In this document: positions 32,233 through 43,116 of the stretch, piece by piece
How positions within the stretch are numbered: the first letter of the stretch is position 1
How the letters are laid out: every line of letters starts with the position of its first letter
Source: Symsagittifera roscoffensis
Taxonomy: Eukaryota; Xenacoelomorpha; Acoela; Convolutidae
Length of the DNA: 64,000 nucleotides
Assembly (NCBI RefSeq): GCF_963678635.1
Contig: NC_087063.1
Coordinates: forward strand, 53,521,074 to 53,585,073
Direction: 5' to 3'
The notes under the pieces: model-generated
Databases searched by the model: none
Told to the model about the DNA's origin: nothing
Seen by the model: only the letters and a program-made list of their open reading frames with translations
Translations under genes and position numbers: made by a program

Positions 32233-32965
32233 GTTGATCGTTTGAATCACCGCATAAACGGGGGTGTAAAAGTTTGCTTCATGAGAAAAAAACTAGAAGA
32301 TGTGCTCTTTGGTTTGAAAAACAAATTAATTCCTTTTTTTTTGAAAAACAAATGGTATCTTGGCATTAGTTTGGACAAAAAGTTGAGTTTTTTGAACGGA
32401 ATTATTGTGTCTTAGCGAACTGGTGTGCGAGATAGTTATCTTACGGTATAAAATGCAGTTAACGGCACGTGCTATTGAATTGAACTCCTTAGTTTTGTCC
32501 AGTCTTATTTATAGCGGAATGTGTTACAGTAGATTACAATAGAAAATGTTGATAGTTTGAATCACCGCATAAACGGGGGTGTAAAAGTTTGCTTCATGAG
32601 AAAAAAACTAGAAGATGTGCTCTTTTGTTTGAAAAACAAATTAATTCCTTTTTTTGAAAAACAAATGGTATCTTCGCATTAGTTTGGACAAAAAGTTGAG
32701 TTTTTTGAACGGAGTTATTGTGTCTTAGCGAACTGGTGTGCGAGATAGTTATCTTACGGCATAAAATACAGTTAACGGCACGTGCTATTGAATGGAACTC
32801 CTTAGTTTTGTCCAGTCTTATTTATAGCGGAATATGTTACAGTAGATTACTACAGAAAATGTTGATCGTTTGAATCACCGTATAAACGGGGGTGTAAAAG
32901 TTTGCTTCATGAGAAAAAACTAGATGTGCTCTTTTGTTTGAAAAACAAATTAATTCCTGCAGACT
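32041..32965 (+). repeat. Three tandem ~314-bp repeats of the RT fragment
   Basis: Repeats begin tatctt(a/g/c)gcattagtttgg at 32041, 32356 and 32669, periods 315 and 313 bp. Each spans the YLGISLDKKLSF-encoding block and about 200 bp more, including cataaacgggggtgtaaaag. Units 1 and 2 of the PRPF6 triplication contain only the first ~190 bp of one repeat. Confidence 0.85.
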
Positions 32966-33179
32966 TTGCCTAGAAAAGAATCATCCAACTGAACGAAGTA
33001 AGAAAAAATCATGAAACAATATAAAATACCGACAAACAAAAGATCGAAAAAAAACGAGTGTTTTTAGAGGTTTATGCTTGTGCAAGTGTCTTGTAATCAG
33101 GAATTAGACTTTTTAACCCCGTAAACATTTCTAACAAGAAACTGAACTTGCTTTATTATTGAACTCTTAGAACTTCCAG
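32966..33179. other. Spacer before the satellite
   Basis: No gene seen. Confidence 0.4.
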
Positions 33180-34461
33180 GTTCCTTTTTTTTCATGGCCC
33201 GGAAGTGTTGTAGTTGCTTTTGTACGTAAAGGTTGGGGTTCGAGTTCCGGTGAGACCTTTTATTTCAATACATATTAAATAAAATTGTGTCCCGATTAAT
33301 ATTGAATTGTCGGATTTTCGTTTTGCTGCTCAAGTTTTTCGGCTTAGCTGCCACATCACAGATTTTCTTGTGCTGTTAGCCATTATCTTGTTAGTTTCAA
33401 TTGTGGTTCATAGAAGTAGCGGGGGACTTTAAATTTTATAAAAATCAAATTTTTTCGGCTTAAATGATGTCTGCTCAAGGATTGTCTTTTTTGTTTCCGC
33501 TTCCTTGTTCCGTTAGTAAGTTTTGTTCCGTTAGTAAGTTGAGTTTCTGATTGAGCTATTTTGCCTAGATTTTTTACTTGAAGAAAACAGATGTTATTAA
33601 AATGTATAGGATTGGGTTTTTTCTTAGTTCAAAGAACTTTTGAGACGTTCTGGAAATGTTTTTTTTTGTGTTTATTTTTGCAAAAACTGAAGTATATCTC
33701 AAAATACTCTACCAATTTTGAGAAAAGGGGTATTAATGGAAAGAACTCTTGCTCTCCTGTGTGCTTGCTCATCCTCTAAACATTTTTTTAAATTTTACCC
33801 CACTGTCTATAGCCTTGCCTTTGAAGCATCTGGGGGAAATAGAAATTTCTACCCGTATTACGTTTTCGGATTTTTTTTGTTTTCTTAAAAATACTCTCCC
33901 AATCGGAGATTGGGCTCAGCTGAGATAATGGGCGGTGGGAAGCTACAGAACTTCAGTGATTACCTAGACTGACACCATCGTTTTCCGCGGATTTCGAGTG
34001 TGCTGTAAGCCGCTATCATTGTAGTTGCAAGTGCAAGTGTAGTTCATTGTTTCAGGGACTTGGAAGTTACAAAATAAGTTATCTAAAATATATTATGTTT
34101 CGGCTCAACTGGTGTCTGCTCAAAGATGTCAGCTTCATTGGCACGTTTTGGATTTTTTTCGTGTTATAAGTTAACTTCATTTTAGGTGCAACTGAAAGAG
34201 CTGTTTTTGTAGTTTCAAAAAGGCTTTAAGTTCTAAAGTTGTTCTTAAAAACACACTTTTCTCAGTTTGTGTCAGCTTTGTTTTCTTGTGTAAGTTTTGT
34301 TCCGTTGCTAGAGTAAAAGCCAACAAGTAAAGGGTTCATTCAAAAACGAGCAAATGGTCAAAAGAGCAGAAGAGATGAAAAAATATATTTACTTCTTTTA
34401 ACGGCCCATATTATATTTTTGGATTTCTCAAAAACTAATTTTGCAATTTGAGATTGGGCTC
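33180..34461 (+). repeat. Degenerate satellite monomers at the array edge
   Basis: The first monomer (from about 33230) is strongly diverged but colinear: B-box region, then ttcggcttagctgcc, then a ctgttagccattatc block. A second, from about 33880, jumps from the accatcgttttcc region straight to gatttcgagtgtgctg, losing about 150 bp that include the B-box region. Confidence 0.7.
33204..33265 (+). other. tRNA-like sequence with A- and B-box, at satellite edge
   Basis: tgttgtagttg (33206-33216) matches the pol III A-box at all but one fixed position. ggttcgagttcc (33237-33248) is a full B-box. Between them a ctttt...taaag stem-loop sits where the anticodon arm should be, and a T4 run follows at 33257-33261. 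The T stem and acceptor stem pair poorly, so this looks like a tRNA pseudogene or tRNA-derived SINE head rather than a working tRNA. It aligns with the tttgagtcccgag region of the satellite monomer. Confidence 0.5.
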
Positions 34462-37400
34462 AATTTAGATATCGAGCGGCGAGTAGATACACTGCCTCAG
34501 CAATCACCTAGAGTAACACCGTCGTTTTTGCAACTTAAGTTCAAAAGTTTGGGTCCCGAGCAGACCTTGATTTTTTGCTGTTAAAATTGAATTTTTGGAC
34601 TTTGTTTGTCTGCTCAAGTTTTGTTGGCTTAGTTGCCACCTCGGGGATTTTGAGTGTGCTGTTAGCAGCTATCATTGTAGTTGCAAATGCAGGTGTAGTT
34701 CATTGTTTCAGGGACTTGGAATTTACAAAAAAAAGTTAATTAAATTATATGTTTCGGCTCAACTGGTGTCTGCTCATAGATGTCAGCTTCATTGGCCCAT
34801 TTCGGATTTTTTTCTTCTATAAGTAAACCTAATTGTAGGTGCAATTGAAAGTGTAATTCTCTCTAGTTCCAAAAGGCTTTGAGTTCTCAAGTTGTTCCTA
34901 TAAATACATTTTTTTTCGACTCAATTTGTGTCAGCTTTGTTTTAAATGTGTAAGTTTTGTTCCATTGCTAATTTGTTTTCCAAATAAAGGAAAGTTTGGA
35001 CTGAATTGTGCTTTCATCGAGATTTAAGACATTTAAGTTTTGGCCGATCTAGTTTTTTGAAACACTTTCCATTTTTTCGGCTCGTTTTTTATGCTGTTGT
35101 GGTATTTCAAGCGATGCCATGCTCCGCTTCGCCTGTTTCGAAATCACTGATCAGTTGTTTTGATTGCTAGAATAAAAGCCAACAAGTAAAGGGTTCATTC
35201 AAAAACCAGCAAATGATCAAAAACTCAAAAGAGCAGAAGAGATGAAAAAAATGTTTACTTCTTTTAACGGCCCATATTATATTTTTGGATTTTTTCGTTT
35301 TCTCAAAAACTACTTTTGCAATCTGAGATTGGGCTCAATTTAGATAACGGGCGTTGAGCGGTGAGTAGATACACTGTCTCAGCAATCACCTAGAGTATCA
35401 CTGTCGTTTTTGCAACTTAAGTTCAAAAGTTTGGGTCCCGAGCAGACCTTGATTTTTTGCTGTTAAAATTGAATTTTTGTACTTTGTTTGTCTGCTCAAG
35501 TTTTGTTGGCTTAGTTGCCACCTCGGGGATTTTGAGTGTGCTGTTAGCAGCTATCATTGTAGTTGCAAATGCAGGTGTAGTTCATTGTTTCAGGGACTTG
35601 GAATTTACAAAAAAAAGTTAATTAAATTATATGTTTCGGCTCAACTGGTGTCTGCTCATAGATGTCAGCTTCATTGGCCCATTTCGGATTTTTTTCTTCT
35701 ATAAGTAAACCTAATTGTAGGTGCAATTGAAAGTGTAATTTTCTCTAGTTCCAAAAGGCTTTGAGTTCTCAAGTTGTTCCTATAAACACATTTTTTTTCG
35801 ACTCAATTTGTGTCAGCTTTGTTTTAAATGTGTAAGTTTTGTTACATTGCTAATTTGTTTTCCAAATAAAGGAAAGTTTGGACTGAAATGTGCTTTCATC
35901 GAGATTTAAGACATTTAAGTTTTGGCCGATCTAGTTTTTTGAAACACTTTCCATTTTTTCGGCTCGTTTTTTATGCTGTTGTGGTATTTCAAGCGATGCC
36001 ATGCTCCGCTTCGCCTGTTTCGAAATCACTCATCAGTTGTTTTGATTGCTAGAATAAAAGCCAACAAGTAAAGGGTTCATTCAAAAACCAGCAAATGATC
36101 AAAAACTCAAAAGAGCAGAAGAGATGAAAAAAATGTTTACTTCTTTTAACGGCCCATATTATATTTTTGGATTTTTTCGTTTTCTCAAAAACTACTTTTG
36201 CAATCTGAGATTGGGCTCAATTTAGATAACGGGCGTTGAGCGGTGAGTAGATACACTGTCTCAGCAATCACCTAGAGTATCACTGTCGTTTTTGCAACTT
36301 AAGTTCAAAAGTTTGGGTCCCGAGCAGACCTTGATTTTTTGCTGTTAAAATTGAATTTTTGTACTTTGTTTGTCTGCTCAAGTTTTGTTGGCTTAGTTGC
36401 CACCTCGGGGATTTTGAGTGTGCTGTTAGCAGCTATCATTGTAGTTGCAAATGCAGGTGTAGTTCATTGTTTCAGGGACTTGGAATTTACAAAAAAAAGT
36501 TAATTAAATTATATGTTTCGGCTCAACTGGTGTCTGCTCATAGATGTCAGCTTCATTGGCCCATTTCGGATTTTTTTCTTCTATAAGTAAACCTAATTGT
36601 AGGTGCAATTGAAAGTGTAATTTTCTCTAGTTCCAAAAGGCTTTGAGTTCTCAAGTTGTTCCTATAAACACATTTTTTTTCGACTCAATTTGTGTCAGCT
36701 TTGTTTTAAATGTGTAAGTTTTGTTCCATTGCTAATTTGTTTTCCAAATAAAGGAAAGTTTGGACTGAAATGTGCTTTCATCGAGATTTAAGACATTTAA
36801 GTTTTGGCCGATCTAGTTTTTTGAAACACTTTCCATTTTTTCGGCTTGTTTTTTATGCTGTTGTGGTATTTCAAGCGATGCCATGCTCCGCTTCGCCTGT
36901 TTCGAAATCACTCATCAGTTGTTTTGATTGCTAGAATAAAAGCCAACAAGTAAAGGGTTCATTCAAAAACCAGCAAATGATCAAAAAGTCAAAAGAGCAG
37001 AAGAGATGAAAAAAATGTTTACTTCTTTTAACGGCCCATATTATATTTTTGGATTTTTTCGTTTTCTCAAAAACTACTTTTGCAATCTGAGATTGGGCTC
37101 AATTTAGATAACGGGCGTTGAGCGGTGAGTAGATACACTGTCTCAGCAATCACCTAGAGTATCACTGTCGTTTTTCCAACTTAATATCAAAAGTTCGAGT
37201 CCCGAGCGGACCTTGTTTTTTTGCGGTTAAAATTGAATTTTTGAACTTTGTTTGTCTGCTCAAGTTTTGTTGGCTTAGTTGCCACCTCGGGGATTTTGAG
37301 TGTGCTCTAAACAGTTATCATTGTAGTTGCAAATGCAGGTGTAGTTCATTGTTTCAGGAACTTGGAATTTACAAAAAATTATTAATTAAAATTTATGTTT

Positions 37401-37930
37401 CGGCTCAACTGGTGTCTGCTCATAGATGTCAGCTTCATTGGCACATTTCGGATTTTTTTCTTCTATAAGTAAACCTCATTGTAGATGCAACTGAAAGTGT
37501 TGTTCTTTGTAGTTCCAAAATGCTTTTAGTTCTCAAGTTGTTCCTATAAACAGTTTTTTTCGACTCAGTTTGTGTCAGCTTTGTTTTATATGTGTGAGTT
37601 TTGTTCCATTGCTAATTTATTTTTTGAATAAGGGAAATATTGGACTGAAATGAACTTTCATCGAGACTTACGACATTTAAGTTATGGCCAACCTAGATTT
37701 TTGAAACTTCCATTTTTTTGGCCTGTTTTTCTTGCCATTGTTGTATTTTAAATGATGCCATGCTCCGCTTTGCCTGTTTCGAAATCACTCATCAGATTTT
37801 TTGATTGCTAGATTGAAAGCCAACAAGTAAAGGGTTTATTCAAAAACCAGCAAATGAGCAAAAAAGTCAAACGTGCAGAAGAGATGTTTTTGGATTTTTT
37901 TCTTTTTCTCAAAAATTACTTTTGCAATCT
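34462..37930 (+). repeat. Satellite block of homogeneous 882-bp monomers
   Basis: Monomer landmarks (gagattgggctcaa) fall at about 34462, 35325, 36207 and 37089, spacing 863-882 bp. The monomers at 35325 and 36207 are nearly identical; that at 37089 starts to diverge. Each has the tttgggtcccgagcagacc block, a conserved tttcagggacttggaattta block and the tgccatgctccgcttcgcct block. The open frames of about 75 codons in each are not treated as genes. Confidence 0.9.
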
Positions 37931-40900
37931 GAGATTGGACTCCATTTAGATAACGGGCGGTGAGTAGCTACACTGCCTCAGCAATCACCTAGAGTATCAC
38001 TGTCGTTTTTCCAACTTAATTTCAAAAGTTTGAGTCCCGAGTGGACCTTGATTTTTTGCGGTTAAAATTGAATTTTTGGACTTTGTCTGTCTGCTCGTTT
38101 TGTCGGCTTAGTTGCTACCCCAGGGATTTTGAGTGCTACAAGCTGCTATCATTGTAGTCGTAAGTTCAAGTGTATTTCATTGTTTCAGGGACTTGGAACT
38201 TACAAAAAAAATAATCAAAATATATCACGTTTCAGCTCAACTGGTGTCTGCTCATAGGTGTCAGCTTCATTGGCCCATTTCGGATTTTTTTCTTCTATAA
38301 GTAAACTTCATTGTAGGTGCAACTGAAAGTGTTGTTCTTTGTAGTTCCAAAAGGCTTTGAGTTCTCAAGTTGTTCCTATAAACACATTTTTTTCGACTCA
38401 GTTTGTGTCAGCTTTGTTTTATATGAGTAAGTTTTGTTCCATTGCTAATTTTTTTTTCAAATAAGGAAAACTTTGGACTGAAATGAACTTTCATCGAGAC
38501 TTACGACATTTAAGTTTTGGCCTACCTAGTTTTTTGAAACGCTTTCCATTTTTTCGGCTTGTTTTTCATGCTGTTGTTGTATTTCAGACGATGCCATACT
38601 CCGCTTCGCCTTCTTCGAAATCACTCATCAGTTTTTTTGATTGCTAGAATGAAAGCCAACAAGTAAAGGGTTCATTCAAAAACCAGCAAATGATCAAAAG
38701 AGCAGAAGAGATGAAAAAATATTTACTTCTTTTAGCGGCCCATTTTATATTTTTGGATTTTTCGTTTTGTCAAAAACTACTTTTGCAATCTGAGATTGGG
38801 CTCAATTTAGATAACGAGCGGTGAGTAGATACACTGCCTCAGCAATCATCTAGAGTATCACTGTAGTTTTTCCAACTTAATTTCAAAAGTTTGAACCCCG
38901 AGCAGACCTTGATTTTTTGCGGTTAAAATTGAATTTTTGGACCTTGTTTGTCTGTTCAAGTTTTGTTGGCTTAGTTGTCACCTCGGGGATTTTGAGTTTG
39001 CTGTAAGCAGTTATCATTGTAGTTGCAAATGCAGGTGTAGTTCATTGTTTCAGGGACTTGGAATTTACAATAAAACGTTAATTAAAATTTATGTTTCGGC
39101 TCAACTGGTGTCTGCTCATAGATGTCTGCTTCATTGGCACATTCGGATTTTTTTCTTCTATAAGTAAACTTCATTGTAGGTGCAACTGAAAGTGTTGTTC
39201 TTTGTAGTTCCAAAAGGCTTTGAGTTCTCAAGTTGTTCCTATAAACACATTTTTTTTCGACTCAGTTTTTGTCAGCTTTGTTTTATGTGTGTAAGTTTTG
39301 TTCCCTTGCTAATTTATTTTTCAAATAAGGCAAATATTGGACTGAAATGAACCTCCATCGAAACTTACGACATTTAGTTCTTGGCCGACCTAGTTTTTTT
39401 GAAACACTTTCTATTTTTCGGCTTGTTTTTTATGACATTGTTGTATTTTAAATGATGCCATGCTCCGCTTTGCCTGTTTCGAAATCACTCATCAGATTTT
39501 ATGATTGCTAGATTGAAAGCCAACAAGTAAAGGGTTCGTTCAAAAACCAGCAAATGAGCAAAAAAGTCAAACGTGCAGAAGAGATGTTTTTGGATTTTTT
39601 GGTTTTCTCAAAAATTACTTTTGCAATCTGAGATTGGAATCAATTTAGATAACGGGCGGTGAGTAGCTACACTGCCTCAGCAATCAACTAGAGTATCACT
39701 GTCGTTTTTCCAACCTAAATTCAAAAGTTTGAGTCCCGAGCGGAACTTGATTTTTTGCGGTTAAAATTGAATTTTTGGACTTTGTTTGTCTGCTCGTTTT
39801 GTCGGCTTAGTTGCCACCCCAGGGATTTTGAGTGTGCTACAAGCAGCTATCATTGTAGTCGCAAATTCAAATGTATTTCACTGTTTCAGGGACTTGGAAC
39901 TTACAAGAAAAATTAATTAAATTATATCATGTTTCGGCTCAACTGGTGTCTGCTCATAGGTGTCAGCTTCATTGGAACATTTCGGATTTTTTTTCTACAA
40001 AATAATTTCATTGTAGGTGCAACTGAAAGTGTTGTTCTTTGTAGTGCCAAAAGGCTTTTAGTTCTCAAGTTGTTCCTATAAACACAGTTTTTTTCGACTC
40101 AGTTTGTGTCAGCTTTGTTTTATATGTGTAAGTTTTGTTCCATTGCTAATTTTTTTTTCGAATAAGGGAAATATTGGACTGAAATGAACTTTCATCGAGT
40201 CTTACGACATTCAAGTTTTGGCCGACCTAGATTTTTGAAACTTCCTTTTTCTCGGCCTGTTTTTCATGCCATTGTTGTATTTTAAGTGATGCCATGCTCC
40301 GCTTTGCCTGTTTCGAAATTACTCATCAGATTTTTGATGTCTAGAATGAAAGCTAACAAGTAAAGGGTTCTTTCAAAAACTAGCGATTTAGCAAAAAGTC
40401 AAAAGTGCAAAAGAGATGAAAAAATATTTACTTCTTTCAACGGCGGCCCATTTTATATATATATATATATATTTCTCAAAAACTACTTTTTTAATCTGAG
40501 ATTGGGCTCAATCGAGACAATGGGCGTTGAGTAGCTACACTGCCTGAGCAATCACCTAGAGTATCACTGTCGTTTTTCCAACTTAAATTCAAAAGTTTGA
40601 GTCCCGAGCGGAACTTGATTATTTGGGGTTAATTTGATTTTTTGGTCTTTGTTTGTCTGCTTGTTTTGTCGGCTTAGTTGCCACCCCAGGGATTTTGAGT
40701 GTGCTACAAGCAGCTATCATTGTAGTTGCAAATTCAAGTGTATTTCATTGTTTCAGGGACTTGGAACTTACAAAAAAAATTAATCAAATTATATCACGTT
40801 TCAGCTCAACTGGTGTCTGCTCATAGGTGTCAGCTTCATTGGAACATTTCGGATTTTATTTTTTTTCTATAAAATAACTTCATTGTAGGTGCATCTAAAA

Positions 40901-41320
40901 AAGCTGTTTTCTGTAGTTTCAAAAGGGCTTCAAGTTCTAAAGTTGCTCTTATAAACACGTTTCTTTCTCGACTCAGTTTGTGACAGCTTTGTTTTATCTG
41001 TGTAAGTTTTGATCCGATGCTACTTTTTTCAAATCAGGGGAAGGTTAGGCTAGAGTGAATTTTCATCGAGACTGACAATGTTTTACTTTTGGCCGACCTA
41101 GTTTTAAACAATTTCATTTTTTTCGGCTTGTTTTCCATGCTGTTGTTGTATTTCAAGTGTTGCCATGCTCCGCTTCGCCTGTTTCGAAATCACCCATTAG
41201 ATTTTTTGATGTCTAGAATGAAAGCTAACAAGTAAAGGGTTCTTTCAAAAACTAGCAATTTAGCAAAAAGTCAAAAGTTCAAAAGAGATGAAAAAATATT
41301 TACTTCTTTCAACGGCGGCC

Positions 41321-41364
<44 letters not shown>

Positions 41365-42256
41365 TTTTCTCAAAAACTACTTTTTTAATCTGAGATTGGG
41401 CTCAATTGAGACAACGGGCGGTGAGTAGCGACACTGCCTGAGCAATCACCTAGAGTATCACTGTCGTTTTTCCAACCTAAATTCAAAAGTTTGAGTCCCG
41501 AGCGGAACTTGATTTTTTGCGGTTTAAATTGAATTTTTGGTCTTTGTTTGTCTGCTCGTTTTGTCGGCTTAGTTGCCACCCCAGGGATTTTGTGTGTGCG
41601 ACAAGCAGCTATCATTGTAGTTGCAAATTCAAGTGTTTTTCATTGTTTCAGGGACTTGGAACTTACAAAAAAAATAAATAAAATATATCACGTTTCAGCT
41701 CAACTGGTGTCTGCTCATAGGTTTCAGCTTCGCTGGAACATTTCGGATTTTTTTCTTCTATAAGATAACTTCATTGTAAGAGCAACTGAAAAAGCTGTTT
41801 TTTGTAGTTTCAAAAGGGCTTCAAGTTCTAAAGTTGTTCTTATAAACACGTTTTTTTTTCGACTCAGTTTGTGACAGCTTTGTTTTATCTGTGTAAGTTT
41901 TGATCCGATGCTACTTTTTTCAAATCAGGGGAAGGTTAGGCTAGAGTGAATTTTCATCGAGACTGACAATGTTTTACTTTCGGCCGACCTAGTTTTAAAC
42001 AATTTCCTTTTTTTCGGCTTGTTTTTCATGCTGTTGTTGTGTTTCAAGTGTTGCCATGCTCCGCTTCGCCTGTTTCGAAATCACTCATCAGATTTTTGAT
42101 GTCTAGAATGAAAGCTAACAAGTAAAGGGTTCTTTCAAAAACTAGCGATTTAGCAAAAGTCAAAAGTGCAAAAGAGATGAAAAAATATTTACTTCTTTCA
42201 ACGGCGGCCCATTTTATATATATATTTTTTCTTCTCAAAAACTACTTTTTTAATCT
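37931..42256 (+). repeat. Transitional satellite monomers (about 842-893 bp)
   Basis: Five monomers (landmarks about 37931, 38786, 39628, 40498, 41391) with mixed features of the 882-bp block and of the higher-order region. From about 38.1 kb most carry cgttttgtcggcttagt. (TA)n tracts of variable length appear before the landmark. Confidence 0.85.
41326..41361. repeat. (TA)n microsatellite in a satellite monomer
   Basis: About 18 TA units, much longer than the 4-9 units at the same position in other monomers. Confidence 0.8.
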
Positions 42257-43116
42257 GAGATTGGGCTCAACAATGCCTCAGCAATCACCTACACTGCCTC
42301 AGCAATCACCTAGAGTATCACTGTCGTTTTTCCAACCTAAATTCAAAAGTTTGAGTCCCGAGCGGAACTTGATTTTTTGCGGTTTAAATTGAATTTTTGG
42401 TCTTTGTTTGTCTGCTCGTTTTGTCGGCTTAGTTGCCACCCCAGGGATTTTGTGTGTGCGACAAGCAGCTATCATTGTAGTTGCAAATTCAAGTGTTTTT
42501 CATTGTTTCAGGGACTTGTAACTTACAAAAAAAATAAATAAAATATATCACGTTTCAGCTCAACTGGTGTCTGCTCATAGGTTTCAGCTTCGCTGGAACA
42601 TTTCGGATTTTTTTCTTCTATAAGATAACTTCATTGTAAGAGCAACTGAAAAAGCTGTTTTTTGTAGTTTCAAAAGGGCTTCAAGTTCTAAAGTTGTTCT
42701 TATAAACACGTTTTTTTTTCGACTCAGTTTGTGACAGCTTTGTTTTATCTGTGTAAGTTTTGATCCGATGCTACTTTTTTCAAATCAGGGGAAGGTTAGG
42801 CTAGAGTGAATTTTCATCGAGACTGACAATGTTTTACTTTCGGCCGACCTAGTTTTAAACAATTTCCTTTTTTTCGGCTTGTTTTTCATGCTGTTGTTGT
42901 GTTTCAAGTGTTGCCATGCTCCGCTTCGCCTGTTTCGAAATCACTCATCAGATTTTTGATGTCTAGAATGAAAGCTAACAAGTAAAGGGTTCTTTCAAAA
43001 ACTAGCGATTTAGCAAAAGTCAAAAGTGCAAAAGAGATGAAAAAATATTTACTTCTTTCAACGGCGGCCCATTTTATATATATATTTTTTCTTCTCAAAA
43101 ACTACTTTTTTAATCT
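42257..43116 (+). repeat. Satellite monomer D' (hybrid)
   Basis: It has the duplicated-head feature of type D (a ~21-bp block starting tgcctcagcaatc occurs twice) joined to the downstream variants of type N (gcggtttaaatt, tgtgtgcgacaag). Repeated at 45710. Confidence 0.75.
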
